Below, piece after piece: positions 35,265 to 47,689 of a DNA stretch of 64,000 nucleotides. The DNA is taken from assembly GCA_023653785.1 (NCBI GenBank), contig JAMKCH010058368.1, positions 110,906-174,905 of the forward strand, read 5' to 3'. The notes beneath the pieces were generated by a model. It was given only the letters and a program-made list of their open reading frames with translations. It made no database searches and was not told where the DNA came from. A program made the translations under genes and the position numbers. Origin of the DNA: Ophioderma brevispina. Taxonomy: Eukaryota; Echinodermata; Ophiuroidea; Amphilepidida; Ophiodermatidae. Each line of letters opens with the position of its first letter. Position 1 is the stretch's first letter.

Positions 35265-35849
35265 ATCGTTTTGCCTTAAGATTTCACAAGGTAAATGAGA
35301 AAAATAGTAGCTTTCTTCTGATACCAAAATGTTGACCACTTCCGGTAAAATCTGGAGCTTCTGGGGACGAGGCTATTACCGATCCGGCCATGGACCTTTA
35401 ACTAATACAGATTTTAAACTACTTATACGAGTAACACAAAATATCATATTATTTTAACACTTAAGTACATCTAAATACAGACATACAATATTACACCTTA
35501 TTACAACCTTAAAATACAAAATTCTAAATTTAAATACAACCCGTCTGTTCAGATAACAGACGAGTTGCCCCTTATAGTCGCCTATATGTAAGGGGGGACA
35601 GCAGGCCTATTCTAAACCCCGAACCCACAGGGGGCTCCTTTTAGTCGCCTTTTACGACATGTAAGGGGGGACAGCGGGCCTATTCTTAACCCCGAACCCG
35701 GGGAGCCTATTAAAGGGCAGCAGGAAAGTTCAACATGTAGTTTTTGGTTTTCTTTTCTACTTGTTTGTCCAAAAACCTTCAAAACCTTCTCAGTAGGTGT
35801 CCTACAACCTATCAAGTGCAAATTTAGATTATTTTTATCCTCAAAAAAT
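35265..35849 (+). repeat. 585-bp direct duplication DUP1, copy 1
   Basis: This segment recurs at 36005-36589, offset exactly 740 bp; I saw no difference between the copies. It contains ATCGTTTTGCCTTAAGATTT at its start and CTCAAAAAAT at its end. Within it lie two tandem copies of a conserved GC-rich block (35574-35636 and 35639-35705). The coding frame on the - strand shared by both copies is not recognised. Confidence 0.95.
35574..35705 (-). repeat. conserved GC-rich ~65-nt block, tandem pair
   Basis: Two adjacent units each contain TAGTCGCC, TGTAAGGGGGGACAGC, then GGCCTATTCT(T)AA and CCCCGAACCC. The second unit also has TTTTACGACA, making GTCGCC-TTTTAC-GAC an imperfect stem. The same pair is at 36314-36445 and a diverged version at 62181-62306. 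It resembles blocks I believe recur in other marine invertebrate genomes, perhaps a conserved SINE domain; that recollection is unverified. Confidence 0.6.
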
Positions 35850-36004
35850 ACATCGGTCCTCGCTTGTGTCGCCTGCCGTCGCGGTTAGTGAATGATAGGC
35901 CTAACATGACCTTTGACCTTGATATGTGACCTTCAACCTCATCAACAAATGAGAGATCCCATGTTGCACCTATGATTCAAGTTTGAAAAAAAAAAAAAAA
36001 AAAA
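35850..36004 (+). repeat. DUP1 spacer: DR1-bearing repeat fragment and poly(A)
   Basis: About 135 bp belonging to a dispersed family: TGACCTTTGACCT at 35907-35919, then GAGAGATCCCATGTTGCACC and CTATGATTCAAGTTTG. It ends in a run of 20 A (35986-36005) that runs straight into the second copy of DUP1. Confidence 0.8.
35907..35919 (-). promoter_or_regulatory. DR1-type nuclear-receptor consensus, in repeat
   Basis: Exact AGGTCA-A-AGGTCA on the - strand, the DR1 consensus bound by RXR/HNF4-type receptors in animals. The sequence match is direct. Whether it is used is unknown, since it sits in a dispersed repeat. Other copies: 38816-38828, 49672-49684, 51968-51980, and with one change 51819-51831. 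Confidence 0.3.
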
Positions 36005-36589
36005 ATCGTTTTGCCTTAAGATTTCACAAGGTAAATGAGAAAAATAGTAGCTTTCTTCTGATACCAAAATGTTGACCACTTCCGGTAAAATCTGGAGCTT
36101 CTGGGGACGAGGCTATTACCGATCCGGCCATGGACCTTTAACTAATACAGATTTTAAACTACTTATACGAGTAACACAAAATATCATATTATTTTAACAC
36201 TTAAGTACATCTAAATACAGACATACAATATTACACCTTATTACAACCTTAAAATACAAAATTCTAAATTTAAATACAACCCGTCTGTTCAGATAACAGA
36301 CGAGTTGCCCCTTATAGTCGCCTATATGTAAGGGGGGACAGCAGGCCTATTCTAAACCCCGAACCCACAGGGGGCTCCTTTTAGTCGCCTTTTACGACAT
36401 GTAAGGGGGGACAGCGGGCCTATTCTTAACCCCGAACCCGGGGAGCCTATTAAAGGGCAGCAGGAAAGTTCAACATGTAGTTTTTGGTTTTCTTTTCTAC
36501 TTGTTTGTCCAAAAACCTTCAAAACCTTCTCAGTAGGTGTCCTACAACCTATCAAGTGCAAATTTAGATTATTTTTATCCTCAAAAAAT
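36005..36589 (+). repeat. 585-bp direct duplication DUP1, copy 2
   Basis: Apparently identical to 35265-35849. Its left border is the 20-nt poly(A) run; its right border diverges after CTCAAAAAAT. The absence of visible differences points to a recent event or an assembly artefact. Confidence 0.95.
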
Positions 36590-37969
36590 CTCCTCATGCC
36601 CCTTAAAGCTACATCTTATCACAGAATAAATGTTTTTCAAATTCAGAGTACATTAAAACCTGTTCCAAATAGAAGCAATTTATTAGAAGCAATTTAGTAC
36701 ATGTCCATGATGTTTTCCAGACTGTCAGCTTTGAGTATGAATTAGCCAAATCATTTAGAGTGATGGTGCCCCATTGTCTGCTTATTTTCCTGTTTCGTTT
36801 TCCACACACTTGTTCATTATATAACTTGTACTATAGCCACCCTCACCCAGACGAGTCCATTCAATTCAGGGACGTCAACATGTGGCAGATCAAATTTTTG
36901 GGTTGTGCATTTTTATACCGCCTTTATGCGCCAGCGCTTGATCAACGCGGCGAGTTAATGCCCCAACCACTGCATAACACACTGACATCACGATTCAGGA
37001 AGCTTAATAAAGCACTACAGCTATATTTTTTATTATTTTTGCTGGACTTCCTAAATGAACTAAAAACAACTAACTTCATCACTCATGGGGGTTAGCTGTA
37101 AATGGTCCTAGATGTTTGAAATAATTTTTTAAAGGTGGGTGACAGTCCAATACCTCAACCCCCCTTTTCTCATCAAATTGATAGTTTTGGTATCAGAACA
37201 AAAAAGTTTCATTTTTTCACTCATTACCCCCCCCATTGAAATTTTAGGCCTAGGATAGGTTTCTTGCTGATGCTATGACAAATTGTCTCCAATGTGTTTA
37301 AGTTTAGTACACCTTACTATTTGGGTAAATTTATACATATTTTTTGCTTCTGCTGCCAAAGGCTTGTCCTATTTAACTCAAATGTGTAATCCAACATTTT
37401 TGGTGATATGCCTTCCATGTGTGAGGGATGTATTTTTTTGAAAAATCGCACAATGATCGGTCGCCCACATTTACAATCCTCCACCTAAATTTAAATTAAC
37501 CCCTTACAAGCAAATCTGATTTTAAAAACTTTTTTTTCATAAATTTGGCTTTCAAACTAAAGTTAGTGACAATTTTAGGCATAAGCAAGTCAAATCTGAG
37601 AACCATTTGTTTTTCAATTCACCAGATATCACACACACACACCATTGGCGTAGAAAACCAATGCAGTTTTGAGACGATTTACAATACTGCAAACCTATCC
37701 CCATACCTGTTATGGAACAATAAATTATGGAGGGAGCTATTTTTCTTAGAGCTTGGTAACCGATGCCCATGATCGTCTATTTGCCTGGGATGTAAGTTTT
37801 TCTATTACACAGCACTATTCTGGCGCTGATGAGAGAAAAGAATCCATGTTGATAATAAATAGTTAAAATCGTATGTAGATTGGTGGTTATATCTAAACGC
37901 TTATACAAACAAGTTTCTAAACTTCTTTTCTGGTCTTGCCTGATAACAGATAACACCCAGGAGGTTTCA

Positions 37970-37972
<3 letters not shown>
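36590..37972. other. no recognised gene
   Basis: The + strand frame at 36760-37095 (111 codons) has no recognised motif. The rest is AT-rich. Confidence 0.35.

Positions 37973-38005
<33 letters not shown>
37973..38005 (+). repeat. poly(G) run, 33 nt
   Basis: Thirty-three uninterrupted G residues after AACC. G-quadruplex-capable; the length is likely uncertain because of sequencing or assembly error. Confidence 0.9.
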
Positions 38006-38007
<2 letters not shown>

Positions 38008-40690
38008 TGTACGTTAACTTCACGAAAAAATGCTATCAACTAAGTCAAATCAGGTCTTGGAAAGGAATTGAGCAATTGGTGCGACGTGAGCAAGATCCTA
38101 TCATACGTCGGGTATACGTTGTGTTGCGGAGCGCCGTAGTCTCGTTAGTGCGTTTGTATACGTGCGTGCTCAGACCTCGGGAGTCTACCTGGTAGACCCC
38201 ATATACATGAAAAGACTGGGAATTTTTTGAATGCACGAACATTGAATTTTCAATGCATTTTTTCCCCAAATTTCTTTCTTCTACGAACTAAAAGTTCGCA
38301 GAACAAAAATTGCTTTAATGATGTCTTCTTCTTGCCGTATGGGTAAAATTGCATGAATTCATCAAGCGGTTTTGGAGGAATCATCAGTCATATAATGCCG
38401 ATTTAGGGACTTTTTTCATAGAGCTCCACAGGAGCCTGGCAACCATCCAAATCCCAACTCTAGTATCGAACAGTCGGGCATCCTCCCCCCCCCTGGGTTT
38501 TCACACTATCTCTCTGAAAATAGAGATTAAAGTCTTTTCAAATATGAATCTCATTTTTCCCATTAGATGACCTCTGGATCTCTCGATTGTAAGGAACTCA
38601 TAGTTCCTCACCAACCAAATATTGTAACCAAGTTTGGTTTTGAAGTGATCCTTTGGTGATGACAACCATTTAAAAAAAAATTTAAGCTGAGGGACTATTG
38701 ACCTCTGCTGACCTTGACGTATTCTTACCACATCAAGTGTCATTCCCATAAAAAAGTTTTAACCAAAGATCTGTAATAATCATTCCAGTGGAAAAATATA
38801 TTACTTCATGAAAATTGACCTTTGACCTCCACATTATCCTTGGCATCTTCATTTCACCCAGATGACAACTGATCTCAAATGACGTGGGCAACCTAGTCCA
38901 CCACCTACCAATTGTTACCAAGTTAGTTGGAAAAAAGTGCAGTATGACAGCAAATTATATGACACAACAAACAAACATGAACATACAGTAACCATAGACT
39001 ACATAATGTTATGAGTCTCGTGGCGGTTCTAAGGTCAGAAATACCTTTCAAACACTAATAACCGAGCATTGTGCACAGTTATCTGAATTGATATAATTAT
39101 AACAGATTTTAATGATTTGTAATTGGTTCAGAATTTGGTATGTCCAAAAAAACTTTACATAAAATTACACACAATATTTAAGATTAAAGTATACGAAGGT
39201 GTAAACAAACCAGAATGTCCATTATTCTCCACAAGAAGCGTTGCAGTTCAACGATTGATATGTCCTCACAAGCGAAGACTCCAAAATGACAGCATGCAAA
39301 GTCACGCTTATAAATCCACAGGTATATTCCATGGGAATCTTTCAGTCCTAAAGATAATTTTGTCCAGCAGTCAAGACGACAACGGTCACATAAGCCCTCG
39401 ACGATAATATTCCACAGTATAATCAGTCCAAGATAATCACCAACGATTTCTATCGTCACAATTTGTGATCCTATTTTGATTCCCAGCACTTTCGGCTTCA
39501 AAGATGACAGTAGAATAATTACAGCACTCTGCTACACATGGAATTGAAATAAATAAATCCTGGGCACTGCTTGTGTGAAGCATAAAATCTACCATTATTG
39601 TAGACTTAAAAATAGCTATACACTATATGTATAGCTGATTGAACTGCTGACGGAGAGACTTAGTTCACAATCTCAAATATCTACAGACTTCTTCACAAAG
39701 TTTCCCAGTCTAAAAATAGACAGTACAAACAAGCATCATGCATAAACATAACCAGAATCACATCACTTTCCATATATTACTCTGTGGGGAAATTCACCCT
39801 GATATTCACAATGTTTTGTTCTCAAAGCATAAACAAGTTTCTACGTTAGCATTCCTTGGGGAATTCCCCACTTCCCCTATTGTGCAATCTAACAGGTGCA
39901 CTTCGCAAAAACCGAAGGTATTCCCCTTTCTCGCTTTTATATAATAAAAAAGTACTTTTCCCGTGAGAAATTTTTTCCAAATTAACAAAATTGAGAAAAT
40001 AATATTTTTAAAAGTTTAATCAGAAAAAAGGAGGCATATAAACAATACAGAAACACGGATGTCCCAAGTCTCTTCGCGTAACAATGTGTTGATTTTGCTA
40101 TCATACCATTTTTTTTTTTCAATTGTTTGTTATCACCACATCAAAGCATGAAGATTTTTTTTTAAATATTTAAAGTAATAAAAAACGACATTTGTGATAT
40201 GGTGGTGAAATGACAAAATGTAACTTTTGTCAAATGAGGAATAATTACTTAGTAAGGAATTAAGGACTCAGCACCAAGAGATTTTGGCTGAATGTAGCCA
40301 TGTAACATGGAACAATGAACTAAGGTATACTTGAAAGTTTGTCAAAAACGTATTGAACATTATGCTGCTAATGAAGGAGATTATGGGAACCTTAGGTCAA
40401 GCACTTACATCTTGAATGATTTTCACACCCTCTTGCAGTCTTAGATTAACTCTATACTATGAAAATAAAACAACAAATTGCAGCTAGTCTTAATTTATGG
40501 TAATGTACTAGTATGTGGTCTTGGTTTCATATTTGAGGTATCCAATTGAAATTGGATCGAGTATTGTCGTTTGTGAGCCATGGTGAGACACACTTGTAGC
40601 ACGAATGGATGAGGATGGACTTCCAAGAATCAGACAAAAGGTGCATAAGTTTGTACCTTTGACCTATGGACCTTTGAAAGACATTATCAG
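38006..40690. other. dispersed-repeat and unassigned sequence
   Basis: 38560-38940 contains phrases typical of the DR1-bearing family (TTGACCTCTGCTGACCTTGA, TTGACCTTTGACCTCC at about 38815). 39000-40690 shows no recognised feature apart from short frames. Confidence 0.35.
38816..38828 (-). promoter_or_regulatory. DR1-type consensus in repeat
   Basis: Perfect TGACCTTTGACCT on +. Same comments as for 35907-35919. Confidence 0.25.
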
Positions 40691-40694
40691 GATT

Positions 40695-41135
40695 TGCTGA
40701 TCAAAAATCAGAGTTTGCTTTTTTTAACAAGTATAGGTATCCTAACATACTCTGCAAGTTGAATAAAGACCACATAAAACCTAATAACGAAAAAAACGTA
40801 ATATTTGAGTGTACATACTTTACCCAAATGACAGACAAAACAGGCCCTAGAGGGCAATTCCAAACACCCTCCCCTGAGTTTCCCACTTGATTATGCCTCC
40901 CTAGTACACAGAAAATACAGCAGTAAACTTGGTTGATCCCCCCTGGGCAAAGATGGGAAGTATGGAGCATGACCTCAGATTACCCTTGGACCTTGGTCCA
41001 GGACCTTGCCATCATCCACATATGAAGGACCTCTATTGCACCTTTAAAGTCTGGTTTAATGCAGGCGTCAAATTGAAGCGTGGAACCCACCCTACTCAAG
41101 GGTCGCCAAATATCGACGCCGACTCGACGTCGAAG
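40695..41135. repeat. dispersed repeat segments shared with 46.3 and 48.1 kb
   Basis: 40700-40780, read on the - strand, matches 48105-48200 (TATGTTAGGATACCTRTACTTGTT then TCTGATTTTTGAT). 41060-41110 (TTGAAGCGTGGAACCCACCCT) matches the reverse complement of 46280-46340 (TTTGAAGCATGGACCCACCCT). 40965-41060 resembles the DR1-family consensus (ACATATGAAGGACC..TTGCACC). Boundaries are unclear. Confidence 0.55.
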
Positions 41136-43034
41136 CTTCACGTCACTAGATTTCTTCTATAGTGAAGTCTGCGGGTTCTTTTATTTCATTTGTGAAGCTT
41201 TACAATATGGTTTTTGATATGGGTGAAGCTTTGGACGTGGAATTTGATTCCTGGTGATAAGATGTCAAATCCATTATGTCGTGGTCGCGTCGAAACCATG
41301 TCGAAATCGTGTGCAATTTCCTCAAATCCTCACAAAGCACCATGAAGAATCACCGCGTCCGTGGGTGTATGAAAGAGTAAAAGATAATCTTGCGATAATC
41401 CGAGATCATGACCGGAGAAAAGTTAGCTTTTAATTTACCCAATTTTTTTGTATAACTTTACTTTAAAAAAAAGCGATGTGAAATAAATAATTGACTTCGA
41501 TCAGCTGATTGCCGGAACTAACCATTGGCTGTAACGTTAATGGAATTTACTCATTTATTTTCCAAGGGATGAAAAAGATGTAAATTAGTTAATCACATAG
41601 ACATATTAAAATAAAACAAATCTGTATGAACTATAGGGTAGGACCCCTTACATCAGATAAGATGAAAAATAAATAACATAAATGCTCGTCTCAAGCAAGA
41701 TTATAAAATTACCGGTTATTATAATTTAAAGTAACTAAGGACCATCCCTTCCATCACACCGCCTTAGTCGGCGGCAAACACAAAGCAAAGGAAAAGTAAA
41801 AAGAGATAACCGCGGTGGAAATACATAAAAACAATAAAACAAATATGGGACCATGGAATAAAGATGAGTCGAGTTTGATTGCGGTTGAAAATGAAACCCT
41901 GTATTTCCTATCAGCAAAGATAGGTGTCATTAGAGACCATGAAATATTTCCACCTCCATGTTACAAAAATCCGACTAGCGAACTGAAAGACGTAACCAAT
42001 CCACATGGGCGTAATGGCCGTCATAGTTGACGGGTTTCCCACTTCGATCGTCAAGGGTTCCATCCCACGTGACTTTTTGAGCTGCTATGTTCTCGATACT
42101 TGTCTTCCAGATTTATTTTAATCCCTTACTAAAAATTTATGATTATATTTATTCTTCGTATATTTAGGTTATTTTTTTCAGTTTTTAACTTAAAATTTGC
42201 GTTCCACATGGTGTTATTAATTTGCGTAATCGTCAATGATCTGGAACGAGCTTGTTGTGAAACTATAGCTTGATGTAAAAACGGTCAATCATCGAGACGT
42301 AATATGCTTTATTGTGTGACGCGTCTACCGAACAGCACCTTCGATCGGTTCTTGTTTGCCGACTTGATCCTTGAAGACCCCTTCTTATTGAATACGGATT
42401 TTGTGTTTAGCTTCAAATATTTAAAGGGGGATGATGTTTTGAAGTTTTTGACAGGCATTTAATGCAGTTTTCCCTGGCTAAATTCAGTGTAATATGTTGA
42501 TTTTAAACAGAGAAGATTTACTATTTGAACGAATGGAAACTGGGAATCAACTTTTCAACAACCCTGACACATAGAAGGCTTTGGGAAAAATGCGAAGAAA
42601 AGCATAATTGCATCATACAAACCTTATAGTAGGCCCTCGAAAGGAAGAACATACACGTTTTCAGCAACATAAAAGGTAAATCTTTTTAGGAACCAAGGAA
42701 TATCAATTTTTCGGCGAAATAGTTAACAGCAAATAAAAGTATATTTTATTCAAACGTCAGGACATCCGAGTACCCCGGGAGATAACCAAGTATTGTATTG
42801 CGATATTACCGTGAACGCCGATACTGTTCACCCTTACACTTAGTGAAACCCTTTCCAATAAAAATATTATGATATGCTTGCAAATATCTAAAATGTAAAA
42901 CAAATATATTCAGCATTGTTGGAATAATGTTTTTGGTTAGTATAACCTATACTTCAAGCCTATGGAGAATATACTTTGCCAAAAAGAAAGAATAACATGT
43001 TAATTGAAACTATCAGTAATTCTTTCTGTGGGCA
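41136..43034. other. no recognised gene
   Basis: 41130-41350 has recurring GTGAAGCTT/GAAGCTTCAC words, as also seen at 45950-46140. The remainder has no recognised exon or repeat. Confidence 0.35.
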
Positions 43035-43265
43035 TTGCACATCACAATACATACACACAGTATAGTACACAGACACACCATATATATACCTACATTACAA
43101 CACATGCGCGCCACCCACCCACCCACAAAATGCAAACGCAAAAAAATCTTTGGATGTAATTTTCCTCTGTTCTTTGGAATACACAGACCACACACATTAC
43201 ACACACACATATACATCACACATAACTACACAACTCCCACACACAAACACAAGCTCGACACCCAC
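43035..43265. repeat. CA-rich microsatellite-like region
   Basis: ACACAC, CACCCACC and TACACA words interrupted by about 60 bp of non-repetitive sequence (AAAAATCTTTGGATGTAATT), itself partly repeated at 43280-43305. Frames through it are His/Thr-rich artefacts. Confidence 0.75.
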
Positions 43266-43939
43266 AAGAAACAATGCAAACGCACAAAATCGTTAGATGT
43301 AGTTTTTCACATCTTGGAAATGGATTTCATGCTTGGAAAGTTGACCCCAAGAGTGAAATCACTATTGGAAAAAAATCCTTAACAGAAACACTGGTTCTTG
43401 ATCATCATCACCACCAAACTTGGCTCTCTGTGCAATGCTTACCTTCTGAGAGTTTGCTTATATTTGAATAGTCCCCAACTGCATGGTATGCACAGGTACA
43501 CGAATATTGAATGAGGTTGATCAGTTAAAAAAAAAATTTTTTTGGTCAGGTATTATTAAAATCAGCATGTACATGATGCTTGTCACTTGCCAGTACATAA
43601 CCAGTCAAGTCTACATTCGCCCGGGACATCGCATGCAGGTGAGGAGATGTGCAGTTCTATAGTATGTTGCTCCTAGGCAATTTCCCCATCACTTCTTGCT
43701 CATAGTTATTGACAACTACTAATTAAGCAAAGGAATTGAGGAAACTGTAATCATGCATAAGATTTCTATAATGATCTCTCATAATTCTCAGGTATTTAGG
43801 GTTTCTTCTTTTTGGTTTGCTTGACTTCATAGTTCGGACATGCTTAATTAGTGGGTATGGACAAGGCTTAAATTGTGTGTCCATCAACAGGTAGTCGCAC
43901 ATAACCCAGCCAACAGGTCTTGAAGGATGGTGAGAAAAA
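43266..43939. other. no recognised feature
   Basis: No recognisable gene or element. Confidence 0.4.
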
Positions 43940-45113
43940 TTCTCCCCCCCCACCCCCCCCACCCACCAATCTTCATTCTGCCCATTTCCTCTCCTACCCA
44001 CTTAGCAATACCCCCTCCTCACCTCCCCCACCTCAACCCCCCTCCCACCTCCACCGCAAAAAGGTATTTTAGTCCCCATTGTCTCCTTCCGTGACCAGTC
44101 TGGCAATCCCCCTAGGGTTTTCTCAGGCTCTTTTCCCCTACTCCTCCCCCGCCTCTCGACAGACTGCTTCTTGTCACGCCCTTTCATCTGTTTCTCTCTG
44201 CCTCTACCCTCTTTTCCCCGTTCTCTTCCCTCTCCGTTATCCCGAACAATTGGCCCTTCCTCCTTTACCACACCCCATCGTACCTCATATCCTATCTGCC
44301 AGCATCTTTCGCCACCTAAACTTCCTTACCAACCCCCAACACCCTCTCTACCCGTACCCTCCTACGTCGGCTTATCCCCCCTATTTTTTTTTAACTTTTC
44401 TCTCCACCATAGTTTTCGCTCCAACGTACTCTCTACCATGCCTGCCCAACTCCCCTCCTTCGTACACGCCACCTTCATCCCCCTTGCTCTTTACCCCCTG
44501 CCATCCGTGTACGTTATCATACTGCTACATCTTCCTCCGTGTTCTTTCTAGCCTCATCCTCCCCTGCCATTACTTTTACGCTTATCTCCACATCCCTCAT
44601 CCCCCGCGCTTTCACCTCACCCCCCTTCCTCTACCCTCCCCCCCCAGCCTAAGCTCCTTCCTTCACACTTCCCTACCCCCCTCCACACCCTCTCCCCTTC
44701 GCTACTTTCACACAACTCCTCTAACTCCCATGCTTCTTTCCGTCTCTAAATCTTCACGCACGCGCTTTCTCCTTCCCACCCCCACTGTCTTATTCCCTTA
44801 TCCCGTCCCATCTCCCCCTCCTTTTTTCTTGATTAAGCTTTCTCCCCTTTATCCCTATGTTGTATCTGCGCCCTCCTTCTCTAGCATGTTACCTCTAACT
44901 TCTTCTTACTCCCAGCCTTCGTTTCATTACTTTTACGCCTCCTATCCCCCGCCTTATTCCCCGCATCCTTTCTCCTGTCTCACGCCACCTATTCTTTCCC
45001 TCTCCGTTCCTTGCTTTTTCTTCACCGATCAATCGGTTTGCCTCTTCCACTCCCTCAGTCGCCTTAGCCCCGCCTTCCCCCTCTTTTTCCACTCTCTTGG
45101 TTGGGGGTGCTAA
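43940..45113 (+). repeat. 1.15-kb polypyrimidine (C/T-rich) tract
   Basis: The + strand is overwhelmingly C and T (CCTCCCC, CTTCC and TCTCC words) without a fixed period. It holds the longest open frame of the window (44079-45113, 344 codons), made mostly of Ser, Pro, Leu, Phe, Tyr and Thr. Every stop codon contains A, so a strand poor in A rarely stops; the frame is therefore expected by composition and is not called a gene. Long homopurine-homopyrimidine tracts can form triplexes (established for such DNA; not shown here). Confidence 0.85.
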
Positions 45114-47270
45114 TGTGAATAGGAATTTGATAAGCTTGAAATCCCCACGCCAAAAACATGGTTTTACATTGTAAGGAGTAAACAATGTAGTAAACAAGTA
45201 CTACATGGAATTTGTCACAACATTAATTTTAAATCCATGGGTATTGTCCGTATACATGAGATATGAAAAAACCATCCACAAATTTAGCTTTGTTTTATTA
45301 GAGTATATTATATTTTGATTTGCTTTAAAGTTGGCTCATAAACAGGAGTGTTTTTTGTGGTCGAGCGTATGTACACACAGGTAATGAACTCCCTCTCAGT
45401 GTGGATCCACAAGACCTTCAAATATTGATCTTTGGTGGATCTGATCCCTCACTTCTTCCATCAGAATATATAGCTTGGGTTACAAAACAATGTTAGAGTA
45501 ATTGCATGCATTTTATAAAAATACATTCACTTATAAACACGGAGGCTACACAATAACTCAAAATGATGACCAAAATGCCAACATGATCCATTTTTAGTGT
45601 ACATTAGTTTATAAACACCATTGTCAAAGCTAACAATCACCACCTGGAACTTGTCGGGAAACAGGAACAGTTAACCAATAGATAGTGTTTTTTAACAGTA
45701 ACAAGAGGTAGTAAACAAGAGTGTAGTTTAAAACAGGTTTGTATAACATAGTGATCTTTGTTTTTTAGTTTTTATAACAACAAAACATGTCTCTGAAGGA
45801 AAATTGGATTAAAAACAAAATAAAATTAATAATGTTGCTGCATCTTTGAAACCTGATTGATTGTTTGTTTTGTAAGAAGTGTGGAATCAGGATTTGATCA
45901 GAATTGTAGTCATGGTCTTGAAATAAATGACATGGTGAAGATGATTATGAAAGACGAAGCTTGAAATACATCAAAAACTAATAGTGGAAGGTGATGAACA
46001 GTGGTGAAGCTTAACTATGCAATGGCAAGTAGGATGGAAAACAGTAGTGAAAGCTTGAACTATGTACTGTCAGTATGGTGTGAAAACAGTGGGATGAAGC
46101 TTTCAGATCTGCAAAAATTGACAAAAGCTGAAGCGTCACCTTTGGAAAATAAAGCAAAGGGTGAAGCCTGGACTAACAAATTTGCAGATATAGTGATACC
46201 GTGCCTTTGTTTTTTGCTCAAGACAAGTGAAGTAGTGGTGAAATTCTGACGTGATAAATAATTGGCCCAGGGGGAGAAAGGTGATGACGTGAGGAGGGTG
46301 GGTCCATGCTTCAAAGTGCTGCCTGCATAAGGTAGAAAGATCCTAATCAAACTAAAGTCTTAATTTAAACATTTTTCATGTCTTTTCATACATAATATTA
46401 AAGTATAATGCAATTATGTGCAATCCGACACTTTCTGAATAAATTATGCAAATGAGAGATCCAATATGGCCACCAATGGTTGTTATTTTGTTGAAATTTT
46501 GATGCGTTCTCCTGACCAAGGTGTACCACCTATCAACATAAAACTTGGTATTTATGATAATTACACAATTTGCCTTGTACTGACGATTTTATTTTTTCTA
46601 ATTTATGAAAAGGTTTTGATTAATATTCAAAAATATGAAAATTACATGAATTTCACAGCTCATCAATATGTTTAATGCTAAAAAACTCCAAATCGGGGTA
46701 GACTTTAAAAAAAATAAAAAACGTCAGTACAAGCAGTATCATCTAATGAACAACTCTGGCAAATGGCATTTTATTTGAAGAAACAAAACTGGAGATATTG
46801 TGTATCAAAAATGACACTTTGGTCCAAAAATAGAAACTGAGAAATAGGCAAAAATAGGTTTTCGGATACTTACTGGTCAATTAACATCACCAGCCATTAC
46901 ATTACTTTCCTTAACCCCTATGTAAAAGAGGTTGTATTTGCCTGATTCCCTGGTCTGTATAGAACAAAGTGTATCCATTTTTTTTATTTCTGTAAGTTTT
47001 TGCAAAATATCCATAACTAAGGTCTAAACACGTTGCTAAGGAAACAAACATTATTAAAATATGGTAATTAGCATTTTTGGATTTTTCATGGTTGAAATTA
47101 CTAAAAACTGGACAAACAGAAAATTGATTTCTTTAAGGAAAAAAACATTTTTGATTAGGATCTTTCTACCTTAAATCAGACTTCCAACTTCAAAGACCTG
47201 AAAAACAAAAACCTAACTAAACTGGAACATACACATACAAAACCTATAAACCAAACTGGAACACACACAC
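45114..47270. other. mostly unassigned; degenerate GTGAAGC-rich repeat at 45950-46200
   Basis: 45950-46200 is made of diverged phrases such as GTGAAGCTTAACTATGCAAT, GAAAGCTTGAACTATGTACT and GATGAAGCTTTCAGATCT, probably an old tandem repeat of about 50 bp. 46260-46345 matches the reverse complement of 41060-41110. 47150-47270 starts the ACAC-containing flank of DUP2. Confidence 0.4.
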
Positions 47271-47668
47271 ACATACATACAATGAAAACCTAACCAAAAT
47301 GGAACACATACATACATACAGACATGCGCACTCTTGCAAAATCCCCCTTCTGCTTTTCAAACCAGGGGGATAAAAATGCTTTTACTTTAACAATGTTCAT
47401 TGCAGAGGCATATCCATGTTATGGTAAAAATGTATTATTACCATTCTTGTTATAAAGAATAGTGGAATATGTTAAAGACACTATCAGTGATTTGAAAAAT
47501 ATTTGAAATTTGCAGGAATAGCTTCAAAGTGAAGGATAAGTCTGTAGAATTCTCATAAGTTACCTTTTCCAGCTATAGAATTGAAAGAAAAGGAAGAAAA
47601 TGGCAGTGTTCCAAGATACGATTCTCCATTCAATTACGTGTTGTAGTAAGTGTCCGTTCGGACAGTAA
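47271..47668 (+). repeat. 398-bp direct duplication DUP2, copy 1
   Basis: Recurs at 47689-48086, offset 418 bp, with one substitution seen (ACATAC versus ACACAC near the left end). It starts ACATACATACAATGAAAACC and ends TTCGGACAGTAA. It contains GCAAAATCCCCC and TTTCAAACCAGGGGGATAAA, a phrase also found near 49830. Confidence 0.95.
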
Positions 47669-47689
47669 AAAAAAAAAAAAAAAAAAAAA
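47667..47689 (+). repeat. poly(A) run at DUP2 junction
   Basis: Twenty-three A residues join the end of copy 1 directly to the start of copy 2. Confidence 0.95.

Noticed and set aside
36352..36597. Identical peptides encoded in both DUP1 copies on the - strand
   Set aside because: Identity reflects the DNA duplication and the GC-rich block, not selection on protein; other copies of the block at 62.2 kb break the frame.
44079..45113. 344-codon open frame, the longest in the window
   Set aside because: It lies in a C/T-only strand where stop codons are rare by composition; the product is a Ser/Pro/Leu mixture without domain signals.
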